From Gordius sp. MW1 (taxonomy: Eukaryota; Nematomorpha; Gordioida; Gordea; Gordiidae), in contig OZ038533.1 in assembly GCA_964036665.1 (NCBI GenBank), positions 14,541,075 through 14,605,074 on the forward strand: a stretch of 64,000 nt of DNA. The letters are read 5' to 3'. The notes beneath the pieces were generated by a model. That model had not been told where the DNA came from. It saw only the letters and a program-made list of their open reading frames with translations, and made no database searches. How positions within the stretch are numbered: position 1 is the first letter of the stretch; every line of letters begins with the position of its first letter. This document shows, piece after piece, positions 1 through 13,095 of this stretch. Made by a program: the position numbers and the translations under genes.

Positions 1-3000
1 TTTTTTTTTTGACTATTATGAATTTATATCCACTTTTACCGTGTCCTGGCTGCTGACCAATGGAAAAAATGACCATTGGCCAAAATGTGATTCGAAATTT
101 TTTGTCTTTGTTTTTTTTACTCTTATGAATTTATATCCACTTTTACCGTGTGCTGGCTGCTGACCAATGGAAAAAAATGACCATTGGCCAAAGTGAGCAT
201 CAAAATTTTTTTTTCCGTTTTTTTGGCTATCATTGACTTATAGAGTATCTGTTGGTACTGACCAATAGAGAAAAAATGACCATTGGCCAAATTTTTGATT
301 TTTTTAATTAAAAATTGTTCAAATTCAACAAAAAATTTCTCCCAACAATTCTGCAAATTCTTAACATTGTGATGTTTTATAATATAATGTTTGTTAGCCC
401 CATAATCACTAAAGGCCATAAAAACTAATGTAATACGCAACTAGATGCAAACACTAAATCTAACCCTAACCCTTGCCTATATTACATTTTGCCTATATTA
501 CATTTTGCCTATAAATGAAAATTTGTATAAATAATTAATTAATTTTTAGGCATTTAATACCCCCTATAGGCATTCTCGCCCCTTCCCACCTTTCTCGCCC
601 ATAAATTGCATAGCAAATATGATACATTTATACGAAGTACAGATGAGTCGTCCCCCCTTTCCTTCCCCTCTTCCCTTCCCTTCTCCCCCTTCCCACGAGG
701 GCCGAAGGCCCGAGTTATTATATAATAAACATAAATAAAAGTTGTTTACTTTTAATTGCTATGCAATTTAACTAGTTTTTGGGTTAAAATCCCGGAGTTT
801 TTTTGACTCTTATGATTGTTCTTGTTACTATCATTGATAATAAGACTTTTTGGCCGTCCGCTGGCTGCTGACCAATGAAAAAAATGACCATTGACCAAAA
901 TGTGAATCCGAGTTTATTTTTTCGTTTTTTTTTTACTATTATGATTGTTCCTGTTACTACCATTGCTATTATGACTTTTTGGCCGTCCGCTGGCTCCTGA
1001 TTGATGTAAAAATGACCATTAGCCAAAATGTGAATCGAAATTATTTTTTTCGTTTTTTTTGACTATTATGATTGTTCCTTTTCCTACCATTGCTATTATG
1101 ACTTTTTGGCCGTCCGCTGGCTGCTGACCAATGGAATAAAATGACCATTGGCCAAAATGTGATTCGAAAAGTTTTTTTTCATTTTTTTTGACTATTATGA
1201 AATTATATCCACTTTTACCGTGTCCTGGCTGCTGACCAATGGAAAAAAATGATCATTGGCCAAAATGTTATTCGAAAATTTTTTTTTCGTTTATTTTACT
1301 CTTATGAATTTATATCCACTTTTACCGTGTGCTGGCTGCTGACCAATGGAAAAAATGACCATTGGCCAAAGTGAGCATCAAAATTTTTTTTCCCGTTTTT
1401 TTGGCTATCATTGACTTATAGAGTATCTGTTGGTTCTGACCAATAGAGAAAAAATGACCATTGGCCAAATTTTTGATTTTTTTAATTAAAAATTGTTCAA
1501 ATTCAACAAAAAATTTCTCCCAACAATTCTGCAAATTCTTAACATTGTGATGTTTTATAATATAATGTTTGTTAGACCCATAATCACTAAAGGCCATAAA
1601 AACTAATGTAATACGCAACTAGATGCAAACACTAAATCTAACCCTAACCCTTGCCTATATTACATTTTGCCTATATTACATTTTGCCTATAAATGAAAAT
1701 TTGTATAAATAATTAATTAATTATTAGGCATTTAATACCCCCCTATAGGCATTCTCGCCCCTTCCCACCTTTCTCGCCCATAAATTGCATAGCAAATATG
1801 ATACATTTATACGAAGTACAGATCAGTCGTCCCCCCTTTCCTTCCCCTCTTCCCTTCCCTTCTCCCCCTTCCCACGAGGGCCGAAGGCCCGAGTTATTAT
1901 ATAATAAACATAAATAAAAGTTGTTTACTTTTAATTGCTATGCAATTTAACTAGTTTTTGGGTTACAATCCCGGAGTTTTTTTTGACTCTTATGATTGTT
2001 CTTGTTACTATCATTGATAATAAGACTTTTTGGCCGTCCGCTGGCTGCTGACCAATGAAAAAAATGACCATTGACCAAAATGTGAATCCGAGTTTATTTT
2101 TTCGTTTTTTTTTTACTATTATGATTGTTCCTGTTACTACCATTGCTATTATGACTTTTTGGCCGTCCGCTGGCTCCTGATTGATGTAAAAATGACCATT
2201 GGCCAAAATGTGAATCGAAATTATTTTTTTCGTTTTTTTTGACTATTATGATTGTTCCTTTTCCTACCATTGCTATTATGACTTTTTGGCCGTCCGCTGG
2301 CTGCTGACCAATGGAATAAAATGACCATTGGCCAAAATGTGATTCGAAAAGTTTTTTTTCATTTTTTTTGACTATTATGAAATTATATCCTCTTTTACCG
2401 TGTCCTGGCTGCTGACCAATGGAAAAAAATGACCATTGGCCAAAATGTTATTCGAAAATTTTTTTTTCGTTTTTTTACTCTTATGAATTTATATCCACTT
2501 TTACCGTGTGCTGGCTGCTGACCAATGGAAAAAATGACCATTGGCCAAAGTGAGCATCAAAATTTTTTTTCCCGTTTTTTTGGCTATCATTGACTTATAG
2601 AGTATCTGTTGGTTCTGACCAATAGAGAAAAAATGACCATTGGCCAAATTTTTGATTTTTTTAATTAAAAATTGTTCAAATTCAACAAAAAATTTCTCCC
2701 AACAATTCTGCAAATTCTTAACATTGTGATGTTTTATAATATAATGTTTGTTAGACCCATAATCACTAAAGGCCATAAAAACTAATGTAATACGCAACTA
2801 GATGCAAACACTAAATCTAACCCTAACCCTTGCCTATATTACATTTTGCCTATATTACATTTTGCCTATAAATGGAAAATTTGTGTAAATAATTAATTAA
2901 TCATTAGGCATTTAATACCCCCCTATAGGCATTCTCGCCCCTTCCTACCTTTCTCGCCCATAAATTGCATAGCAAATATGATACATTTATACGAAGAGTC

Positions 3001-6000
3001 GTCCCCCCTTCCCTTCCCGGCTTCCCTTCCCTTCTCCCCCTTCCCACGAGGGCCGAAGGCCCGAGTTACATATATACACTTTACTTTTAATTGCTATGCA
3101 ATTTATGGGCTCGTTTTTGGTTGTCCGTTGTCCGTCCGTTGTCCGTTACCCTCCCTATCAATTTGCATTGGGTATATTAGGTTATCGATTTTTTAAATTA
3201 ATGCATGAGAAAGAGGTGCCCCACCCCTCATCTCTATCTCCCTCGCTGTGTTATTTTTTAAATTAATGCATAAGAGGTGCCCCACCCCTTATCTCTATCT
3301 CCCTCGCTTTCGGGCGGGGTTGGGGTTTAATTGCTACGTTAAATTAATGCATAAGTATATCTATTCGTTTTTGAATTGGGTAACATTGATATTAATTGCT
3401 ATAATTACCCTATGCCCTCCACTACAAGGGCCTATGCCTCTACTGATATGGGTCCCTGTACCCCTACAAAAGCCTATGCCTCTATTAATGTGGGTTCGAA
3501 CCCCGGCGAACGTTCTGAATTGCTGGTTCGATTCCCGGAGAGGGCAAAATTAATTGCTATGCAATTTATGGGCTCGTTTTTTGTTGTCCGTTGTCCGTCC
3601 GTTGTCCGTTACCCTCCCTATCTATTTGCATTGGGTATATTAGGTTATCGATTTTTTAAATTAATGCATGAGAAAGAGGTGCCCCACCCCTCATCTCTAT
3701 CTCCCTCGCTGTGTTATTTTTTAAATTAAAGCATAAGAGGTGCCCCACCCCTCATCTCTATCTCCCTCGCTTTCGGGCGGGGTCGGGTTTTAATTGCTAC
3801 GTTAAATTAATGCATAAGTATATCTATTCGTTTTTGAATTGGGTAACATTGATATTAATTGCTATAATTACCCTATGCCCTCCACTACAAGGGCCTATGC
3901 CTCTACTGATATGGGTCCCTGTGCCCCTACAAAAGCCTATGCCTCTATTAATGTGGGTTCGAACCCCGGCGAACGTTCTGAATTGCTGGTTCGATTCCCG
4001 GAGAGGGCAAAATTTTTTTTTATTTTTTAAATTAAATTAATATATTTTTCCTGTTACTACCATTGATAATATGACTTTTTGGCCGTCCGCTTGTTCTATT
4101 ATTGTTTCATTTTATTATATAATAAACATAAATAAAAGTTGTTTACTTTTAATTGCTATGCAATTTAACTAGTTTTTGGGTTAGAATCCCGGAGTTTTTT
4201 TGACTCTTATGATTGTTCTTGCTACTATCATTGATAATAAGACTTTTTGGCCGTCCGCTGGCTGCTGACCAATGAAAAAAATGACCATTGGCCAAAATGT
4301 GAATCCAAGTTTATTTTTTCGTTTTTTTTTTGACTATTATGATTGTTCCTGTTACTACCATTGCTATTATGACTTTTTGGCCGTCCGCTGGCTCCTGACC
4401 GATGGAAAAATGACCATTGGCCAAAATGTGAATCGAAATTATTTTTTTCGTTTTTTTTTACTATTGATTGTTCCTGTTCCTACCATTGCTATTATGACTT
4501 TTTGGCCGTCCGCTGGCTGCTGACCAATGGAATAAAATGACCATTGGCCAAAATGTGATTCGAAAACTTTTTTTTCGTTTTTTTTTGACTATTATGAAAT
4601 TATATCCACTTTTACCGTGTCCTGGCTGCTGACCAATGGAAAAAAAAGACCATTGGCCAAAATGTTATTCGAAAACTTTTTTTTCGTTTTTTTTTACTCT
4701 TATGAATTTATATACCGTGTGCTGGCTGCTGACAAATGGAAAAAATGACCATTGGCCAAAATTTGATTCGAAAACTTTTTTTTCGTTTTTTTTTTGACTA
4801 TTATGAAATTATATCCACTTTTACCGTGTCCTGGCTGCTGACCAATGGAATAAAATGACCATTGGCCAAAATGTGATTCGAAAACTTTTTTTTCGTTTTT
4901 TTACTCTTATGAATTTATATCCACTTTTACCGTGTGCTGGCTGCTGACCAATGGAAAAAATGACCATTGGCCAAAGTGAGCATCAAAATTTTTTTTCCCG
5001 TTTTTTTGGCTATCATTGACTTATAGAGTATCTGTTGGTACTGGCCAATAGAGAAAAAATGACCATTGGCCAAATTTTTGATTTTTTTAATTAAAAATTG
5101 TTCAAATTCAATAAAAAATTTCTCCCAACAATTCTGCAAATTCTTAACATTGTGATGTTTTATAATATAATGTTTGTTAGACCCATAATCACTAAAGGCC
5201 ATAAAAACTAATGTAATACGCAACTAGATGCAACACTAAATCTAACCCTAACCCTTGCCTATATTACAATTTGCCTATATTACATTTTGCCTATAAATGG
5301 AAAATTTGTACAAATAATTAATTAATCATTAGGCATTTAATACCCCCCTATAGGCATTCTCGCCCCTTCCTACCTTTCTCGCCCATAAATTGCATAGCAA
5401 ATATGATACATTTATACGAAGTACAGATGAGTCGTCCCCCCTTTCCTTCCCCTCTTCCCTTCCCTTCTCCCCCTTCCCACGAGGGCCGAAGGCCCGAGTT
5501 TTTTTTTATTTTTTAAATTAAATTAATATATTTTTCCTGTTACTACCATTGATAATATGACTTTTTGGCCGTCCGCTTGTTCTATTATTGTTTTATTTTA
5601 TTATATAATAAACATAAATAAAAGTTGTTTACTTTTAATTGCTATGCAATTTAACTAGTTTTTGGGTTAGATACCCGGAGTTTTTTTGACTCTTATGATT
5701 GTTCTTGTTACTATCATTGATAATAAGACTTTTTGACTGTCCGCTGGCTGCTGACCAATGAAAAAAATGACCATTGGCCTAAATGTGAATCCTAATTTTT
5801 TTTTTCGTTTTTTTTGACTATTATGATTGTTCCTGTTACTACCATTGCTATCATGATTTTTTGGCCGTCCGCTGGCTCCTGACCGATGGAAAAAATGACT
5901 ATTGGCCAAAATGTGAATCGAATTTTTTTTTTTCGTTTTTTTTGACTTTTATGATTGTTCCTGTTCCTACCATTGCTATTATGACTTTTTGGCCGTCCGC

Positions 6001-6830
6001 TGGCTGCTGACCAATGGAATAAAATGACCATTGGCCAAAATGTGATTCGAAAATTTTTTTTTCGTTTTTTTTGACTATTATGAATTTATATCCACTTTTA
6101 CCGTGTCCTGGCTGCTGACTAATGGAAAAAAATGACCATTGGCCAAAATGGGATTCGAAATTTTTTTTTTTTCGTTTTTTTTACTCTTATGAATTTATAT
6201 CCACTTTTACCGTGTGCTGGCTGCTGACCAATGGAAAAAAATGACCATTGGCCAAAGTGAGCATCAAAATTTTTTTTCCCGTTTTTTTGGCTATCATTGA
6301 CTTATAGAGTATCTGTTGGTACTGACCAATAGAGAAAAAATGACCATTGGCCAAATTTTTGATTTTTTTAATTAAAAATTGTTCAAATTCAACAAAAAAT
6401 TTCTCCCAACAATTCTGCAAATTCTTAACATTGTGACGTTTTATAATATAATGTTTGTTAGACCCATAATCACTAAAGGCCATAAAAACTAATGTAATCT
6501 AGATGCAAACACTAAATCTAACCCTAACCCTTGCCTATATTACATTTTGCCTATATTACATTTTGCGTATAAATGGAAAATTTGTATAAATAATTAATTA
6601 ATCATTAGGCATTTAATACCCCCCTATAGGCATTCTCGCCCCTTCCCACCTTTCTCGCCCATAAATTGCATAGCAAATATGATACATTTATACGAAGTAC
6701 AGATGTCCCCCCTTCCCTTCCCCTCTTCCCTTCCCTTCTCCCCCTTCCCACGCGGGCCGAAGGCCCGAGTTTTATATATATAGATATATTTCGTGTTATT
6801 TCCCATTAGTGTTCAACTAACTTTGTTTAT
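1..6830. repeat. Higher-order tandem satellite, about 1.18 kb units
   Basis: Long units recur head to tail. The anchor CTAAATCTAACCCTAACCC appears near 460, 1640, 2818, 5240 and 6515, so the first units are 1178-1179 bp apart. Later units are longer because of extra sub-repeats and an insertion at about 3.08-4.02 kb. Each unit holds about six sub-repeats of about 120 bp built round the hairpin TGACCAATGG / CCATTGGCCA followed by a T-rich tract. A single-copy part follows with the telomere-like motif, a C/T-rich tract and the small hairpin GGGCCGAAGGCCC. Minus-strand open frames of 80-105 codons recur because the units recur and resemble no known protein. I infer non-coding satellite; a mid-size mobile repeat amplified in tandem is possible. 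Confidence 0.9.
3088..4009. repeat. Two tandem copies of a 460 bp repeat with B-box-like sites
   Basis: The block from about 3088 to 3548 is repeated at about 3549 to 4009 with very few differences. Each copy starts with AATTGCTATGCAATT and ends with two consecutive B-box-like motifs, GGTTCGAACCC and GGTTCGATTCC, within 45 bp, then GGAGAGGGCAAAATT. A B-box is the internal Pol III promoter element of tRNA genes, but I cannot fold a complete tRNA here, so I read this as a tRNA-related or SINE-like repeat interrupting the satellite. Confidence 0.75.
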
Positions 6831-7066
6831 ATCGACGAAATGAAATGTGTTAAGGATAATTAGGTAGTATTTTAATTATAACCAGACTACCTAATAACCT
6901 AAATCCTGATAGATTGGCCTAATTTCTGAACACCCCTGAAATTAATAGGCATAGATCATATTAGAAATCTACTTACAAATACATTTTATTACCAATTAAT
7001 CTTTGACACCCATTAGTTAAAAAAACCAAAGTATGACCTTTTCTCCTAAAAAAGAATTAGTAATGA
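6831..7066. other. AT-rich spacer, nothing recognised
   Basis: The satellite decays here and I see no open frame, RNA gene or clear repeat boundary. Confidence 0.5.
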
Positions 7067-7211
7067 ATAATTCAATTGGTTAACATCGATAATTACCCTA
7101 TGCCCTCCCCTACAAGGGCCTATACCTCTACTGATCTGGCTCCCTGTGTCCCTACAAAAGCCTATGCCTCTCCTGATGTGGGTTCGAATCCCGGAGAGGG
7201 CAATTTTTTTT
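7067..7211 (+). repeat. tRNA-related repeat with B-box and T-run
   Basis: A diverged third copy of the 3.4 and 3.9 kb sequence. It has the B-box GGTTCGAATCC in a T-arm-like hairpin (GCCTCTCC pairing with GGAGAGGC), then a run of eight Ts that would work as a Pol III terminator. No cloverleaf can be drawn, so it is not called a tRNA gene. Confidence 0.5.
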
Positions 7212-7425
7212 AATTAAATGGAAAATTTGTATAAATAAGTAATTAATCATTAGGCATTTAATACCCCCCTATAGGCATTCTCGCCCCTTCCCACCTTTCT
7301 CGCCCATAAATTGCATAGCAAATATGATACATTTATACGAAGTAAAGATGAGTCGTCCCCCCTTCCCTTCCCCTCTTCCCTTCCTTTCTCCCCCTTCCCA
7401 CGAGGGCCGAAGGGCCGAGTTTTTT
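7212..7425. repeat. Detached fragment of the 1.18 kb satellite
   Basis: Matches the late part of the satellite unit (TTAGGCATTTAATACCCCCC, then the C/T-rich tract and the GGGCCGAAGGGCC hairpin) outside the array, next to the tRNA-related repeat. Confidence 0.8.
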
Positions 7426-7433
7426 TTTATCCC

Positions 7434-10280
7434 ACGTATGTTAATCTCTAAACCCCTATGCCCAACTTGTAGGCGACGAATATGCCTTGATAAACACAAT
7501 TGTTTTTGGATTCATGGCCCTGTGTCTTCAAGATGCGCTTCTCTGGCAAATTACCTCCACCCTGCTTACCACTTTCACCCCTGGCTTCTAACTTTAAAGA
7601 GGCTTCCCTATTGTCAATCCCTAGCCCCTTCATCCCCCCACCCTTACAATGCTCCCAATCAATTAATCAACCGCCTGACACATCTTGGAGCAATTCTTTT
7701 TTAACATATCCATTTCCTAATATTATCTCTAGAATCCCAATAGGAGCCAGACTTTCCATTCAACAATCTCTGCCAAATTAATTCACTTCTATTATCAAAA
7801 ACCCTTATAACTTAACTAATTAGGACAAACTTTTTAAATTTCCATATCATATCCTTTATGTTAAGGAACCTAATGAACATAATTTATCAAGTCTCATCAA
7901 GGAATCCCTCATGTGTTTTAATACTGATGTTCCCCTTACATGCACAAGTAAAACAAAACCCTTTCCACCGGAATTTTCAATTAACCAAACTGCCAAGCAC
8001 ATTTCAAATAAAATCTATAATTTCAACCCAAAAAGTGCCCTTAGAGCTATTTATGATAACAACTCAATTGCCCCTTGTTGCCCTGACTCTTATAGGGAGC
8101 TTAAACAAAAACACTCACCAGCATTTACAGCCAGTAAATACCCCACATCTCCTTCACCAATAGTGCTTGAGTCTTCAGACATCCGTGAAGCCTTTAACTC
8201 CTTTCCTTTGGACTCCGCAGCAGGACTTCACGGATGGCGCCTAGTATATCTACAAGATTATTCAACTTAAATAATTTAATTACTGTACCTCTTATAAATT
8301 CTGTTACTTCTTTTTGTAATATCATTGTTAATGGAAAATTTCCTCATGAAATCATCCCTATTTTACTCGGTGAACTTATCGCCATCAAAAAACCGTATAA
8401 CTCAGTTAGACCCATTGCCATTGGAAGTCTTTTTCGCCGTACATATCTAAAATCCTCTGCAAACTCATAAAACCCTCCTTATCCGCCAAGCTCTGCCCTC
8501 ATCAACTAGGCTTCGGAATTAAAGGCGTAGGTGAGGCAGCCAGCCATGCTGATCATACTTCAAAATCTCTACCGAGTCTTTCATTGTTAAATTAATTCGC
8601 GAATGCTTTTAACAGCATTCGAAGAGAAACCCTTATTAACACTTTTTTAGCTGAATTCCCACAATTTTTAAATTACATTTTATTAAGCAATGGTTCTACA
8701 ACCAAGCTTCGATTCGGCGAATACGTCAGTGACTCGTTCGAAGGCATCCAACAAGGAGATCCATTAGGCCCTCTTTTATTTTGTTTAGCCATTTATAATT
8801 TAGTCGAGGCTATATCATCTCAGTGTACCCTCGATTTAAATGTTTGGTATCTCGACGACGCCACCCTATATGGCCGCTTAGAGGAGATTAGTAAAGCTAT
8901 AGAGATCATCAAAAATTTTGAACCCACTCTAAATCTTAAAGTAAACTCGAAAAAATGCGAAATCTTTCAGGCCCCCAACTCTATTGACTTTCCAACCTTT
9001 TTAGTTTTAGAGAGAGAAAACATGTCCCTTTTGGGATCATCACCCATTGGCGGTGAAAAATCTCTTTTAAATTTTCTTCATAAGAACCTCAAAATTTTAA
9101 AATCTAAAACGGAACTTTTAAAATGCTTGCCTGCACATTACTCTTTTTACATTATCAAAAACTATTTTAACATTTCAAAAATTAATCTTTGTTTTCGCTC
9201 ATCTGGTGCATTTTAACACCCAGACGTTTTAAAGTTGTACGAAGGCTTTTTAAAACTTTATTAAAAAAATTTAAAATTTAATACTAACAATTGGATTCAA
9301 GCATCCCTCCCAACCAAATCTGGAGGATTAGGAATTCTACCTCCCGGCAGCATATCGCTAGCTGCTTTTATTTCCTCTTTTAAGTCGGTCAAAAACTTAA
9401 TTTTTAATCTCACAATACATGATTACGACCCTCTGTTAACTCAAGCCTTGGAACTTTAGAATTTGAATGTCACACCCGAGACCATTCAACCTCAAAGTAC
9501 GAGACTAAAGGATTGGGATTGTGGACTAGGATCGCGCTCCGTTGATTACCTTTTACCGAGCAGCAGGATAGCCAGACAACCTTAGGTCCCTCGCTTTTGA
9601 TGGTTCCGGTCACGAGTGGCTTGAAGGCTACCCCAGTAAACTTCTGGGAATGCTGCTTGAAGACTTTGAGTTATCATATTTTATAGCTTTAAGGTTGGGG
9701 ATTAGTTACAGCAGAGAATTCAATTGTCGAAAATGCCTTACCATTGTAGACGAATATGCTAGGCACCCTCTACACTGCCTAGCAAACAAATATAAATATG
9801 TTAGGCACACTAGAGTTAATTTATTAATTTAAGCTGCCCTTAATAATGCAAAAATCCCCTCAATCCTTGAGCCGTCAGATCCCTCTCTTAAAGATAGGAT
9901 GCGCCCTGACGGCTCTTCTCTAGTCCCCTGGCAAAATGGCTTATCCCTCAAATGGAATTTTACTTGTATTGACCTATTTGCCACTTCCCATTTTAATTAC
10001 GACCCTATCGCTACAGCAGAAGGGCACAAAACTACAAATTACTCTGCCCTTTTGGCATAATAATTTTATCCCTGTCGTTGCCTCGTGCTCCAGTTCCTTT
10101 GGTAAACAGGCAATGGTTTTTTTTAAAGAAATCGGAAAATGCTCACCAAAATCTAAAATTTCTGCGTCCTTTTTACTCAGGCAACAACTAGGGATTCTTG
10201 TTGTACGATACATCTTTAAATCCTTAGCCGACTCATGGCCCATTTTAGAAGATAATGATATAGATCTTTGTATTTAACCA
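7434..10280 (+). pseudogene. Decayed non-LTR retrotransposon (LINE) with reverse transcriptase
   Basis: Pieces of one LINE polyprotein lie in order in shifting frames. At about 7460 there is a Cys/His motif (CPTCRRRICL, then H). At 8160-8460 comes the start of the RT domain (FNSFPLDSAAGLHGW, KFPHEII, RPIAIGSLFRR). At 8610-9216 lies an open RT core with NAFNSIRRETL, GIQQGDPLGPLLF and the active-site block WYLDDATL. At 9690-9835 a CxxC...H...C cluster is followed by RH, and at 9890-10277 a C-terminal block has RPDGSSLVPW and WNFTCIDLF. The CCHC plus RPD order suggests a restriction-like endonuclease LINE such as those in the R2, CRE and Hero groups; that is inference. Stops and frameshifts, including one next to the first catalytic region, make it inactive. 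Confidence 0.85.
8610..9216 (+). pseudogene. Reverse transcriptase core of the LINE remnant
   Basis: This is the longest uninterrupted part of the element. The Y-x-D-D box (YLDDATL, near 8850) is preceded by the QGDPLGPLLF block about 35 residues earlier, the usual spacing in LINE RTs. The motif A region just upstream is split by a frameshift near 8600, and the expected aspartate before NAFNSIRR is not seen. Confidence 0.85.
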
Positions 10281-11426
10281 ATATGTCTCTATTTCTGTAT
10301 TTCGCTTATTTATGTAACTTTGTTTCGTGAAAATAATTTTTTTAACCATAAAAAAAATTAATTTGATATTTAATTTTAGATGAAATCTACTAATTATTAC
10401 ATTATTTATACAAAAAATTTATGTCCCGAGTGGTTTTTAATAAGAAGAAATTTAATTCACAATTATTTCTCTAAAAAACTATCTCAACCTAAATTAAACG
10501 AGGAAGATACTGATACAAGCCAAATTTTAGCATAGGGGCGAACTTGGACTTATAATTTCATTTAAACGGTCCCGGGCGGGACAATTATTGGTTTTGGTGG
10601 GAAATTTAAGCCTAAAAGGCCAATGCAAGTGTTTAGTTTGAACAATGGCCCTAATTAGCGCAAACAGAAAAATTGGAAAGAGCTCTTTGCAATTTGCGTC
10701 TCTGAAAATATTATTAATGCATTTTTGACTAAAAGCCCATCGTAGATATTGAATTTATATAATTTTAATAAGTTTTTGTTTGATCGAAATTCTTTGACAC
10801 AAAATTTACCCCCTCCCCCCCCCCCCCCTTAATTAGATAGTCCTACCTCCGTCACTATTGTATATTAATAAATCTTTGTTTAATAGCATCAGAGGGAATT
10901 TTTTTTGAAACCCCCCCCCATGAGGCAATCCTGGCTATGCCTATGTAGATAACAAAGAGGAAATTTGGTAGAAATAAGTCCCTTAGTCCTAAAGATTTAC
11001 ATATTCAAAAATTAGTAAATATGATTATTATTTTAAAGTTAAGATATATTAAATAATTGCTTGGGGCCGAAGGGGCCAGGATTTTGCTCTTTAGCTATGC
11101 CATTATTAATAAAAAATTTAAAAAGGGTTGCTTTTTAACAAATGAATAATATAATATTAACATTTAAAATGCTTTTAGTCGTGTAATAGTCACCTTCTAC
11201 ACAAACATATATTATTAAATTAATCTAGACTTTAAAGTATTAAAAGTACATATATTAATAATTATCAAAGAAGGAGTAATCATATAGTACATATATTTAC
11301 TAATTTACTAAAAAAAATTCTTATTCCAAATCGCTTTTTTTAAATAAATTGTACTAAATTTAATTTGTGAAAATCGGCTATTTTAGTCGCATTATGTATA
11401 GAAGTGTCGAGAAAATTTGAATCCAA
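10281..11426. other. AT-rich non-coding DNA, probable LINE 3' tail
   Basis: No coding frame is supported. Two short C-tracts with partial CTGGCTATGCC ends (10,800-10,945) look like worn remnants of the GGGCGTAGCC foldback family found elsewhere in the window. Confidence 0.4.
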
Positions 11427-11794
11427 CCCATCTGGCGAAATTCACAGCTGGCGAAAAGTCATAAAAGTTGCAAAAAAAGTGTTATTTATTATATATATAT
11501 AGAATATATGATATATATATAATATATATTATTTTTGTTATAATTGCAATATATAGTTACCCTAACCCTAACCTATACAAAATTTAACCTAAGTGTATGT
11601 ATGTATGTTCCAATGATATATAACTTGTAAATGATAATTGCAAAACAGAATTATTTATATTCCTGACAGAAAATAATCAAAAATTAGTGATAATATTATA
11701 TGTTGCTTAACTTTAGATTAACTTTAGATTATTATTTACTTAATATTAGCAAATTATTAGAAAATTCGCCACATCAAAATTTTGCCAGATGGGC
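11427..11794. mobile_element. Inverted-repeat element (MITE-like), CCCATCTGGC ends
   Basis: The ends CCCATCTGGCGAAATT and, on the other strand, CCCATCTGGCAAAATT face each other about 370 bp apart. The interior has a TA-rich stretch and the telomere-like run CCCTAACCCTAACC. No target-site duplication is clear and there is no coding content. Confidence 0.65.
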
Positions 11795-13022
11795 CGGAGC
11801 GGAAAATTTATAATGTATTTGTCTTGTTTTTATCATACCTTATTAAAGGTGATATACAAAATGTGAAGATTTTTCAATAAACACTTATAACAAATATGAT
11901 GTTTTAGGAGCAATTATATGAAATTTTAAATATTTTATTGTTTTTTATTTTTTACAACTCTACTAATTGTATGTTGGAAAAATTAAATCCAAATATTTTT
12001 CGAGAATATGTTATTTACGCTTTTGCCTTTTTATCATGATTTGAATAACATATGATTCATTTTATTTTTTCCAAAATACTCTCCGATGCCAAAATATAAA
12101 TACATACACAAACTTTGTTCATAGGTGGTGCTGTACTATGTCATTGCAATCATGTTCCCTTTTGAACGAGTAATTTATCAATATTTTACATATTAAAATT
12201 AATAAAATCATTGATTACAACGCATTTTTACAGCCAAGTTTTGGCACTATTCCATTTTTTAAATTTAATTATTAATAGTTTTAAATCAAGATTTGTATAT
12301 ACATTCTTTAATACAATATGCTGTATTTCCTTAGTTATAAATAAAATAATTTTGTTAAACCTGGATGTCTATTAATGAACTTTAGGATTTTTAATTATAA
12401 ATTTTTTTCATTAGGTATTTAAAATTTAATAATTGTGCAGTATCTATTATCTTTTGAAATTTATCATTCTTAAATTAAACCAATCTAAAATGTAAGCTTG
12501 TTTTGAAATTTTTACCTTATCTTTAAAATTTAACTTTTAAAATAACATTTTAATTTAAACGTTTAACTCATATTTGCCTAAATCACATAATTTGAATAAA
12601 GATTATATTATATATATCATTATTTCAATAATTTGCATTCACTTTTGCAATATTTTTATATTTTTTAACAAACACAAAGAAGCCTATAAAATAAAATATA
12701 ATGATGTTTTAACCCAAAGCATATAAAGTTTAAATTCATAAGATGAGGAGCAGTTGAACAAACTAATCTTTTTGTTAAGAAGACGCATCTTTTAATTTAT
12801 AATAAATTGCATGAGGCCATACTTTTGGAATGCAAAATAGGATGGTAGGAAAGTCCGGCATTCAAAAAAATATATATAGTTTTCAAGCAGAAAGACAAAA
12901 ATTTTAGTGTAGGAATACTATTCTTCAATTTATATGCCAGGTTTGATTCCAGTTTTTTAATTCTAGTGAATGAAAATATAACCACTTAATTTTGTAAAAT
13001 AGATATGGATAATAAAAAATTT
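11795..13022. other. AT-rich intergenic DNA, nothing recognised
   Basis: Long A/T-rich stretches with no credible exon, RNA gene or transposon end. Confidence 0.5.
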
Positions 13023-13095
13023 CGCCCTGGTTGGGGCTCGAACCCAAGACCGTTAGGTTAAAAGCCTAACGCTCTACCGACTGAGCTACCAGGGC
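13023..13095 (-). tRNA. tRNA-Lys (anticodon UUU)
   Basis: Read on the minus strand, a standard cloverleaf forms. Acceptor GCCCTGG pairs with CCAGGGC, the D-arm is GCTC...GAGC, the anticodon stem is TTAGG/CCTAA with loop CTTTTAA (anticodon TTT, decoding AAA and AAG), and the T-arm is TTGGG-TTCGAGC-CCCAA. The discriminator base is G, there is no encoded CCA and no intron. A run of six Ts follows within a few bases of the 3' end, a good Pol III terminator. The A box (TAGCTCAGTCGG) and B box (GGTTCGAGCCC) are intact, so this looks functional. Confidence 0.97.

Noticed and set aside
3420-3550. tRNA gene in the 460 bp repeat
   Set aside because: B boxes are present, but no acceptor, D-arm and anticodon arm can be folded together.
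123-6483. Repeated minus-strand open frames of 80-105 codons in the satellite
   Set aside because: They are the same repeat translated several times, full of low-complexity K/F/N runs from the T-tracts, with no known domain; conservation is explained by homogenisation of the DNA.
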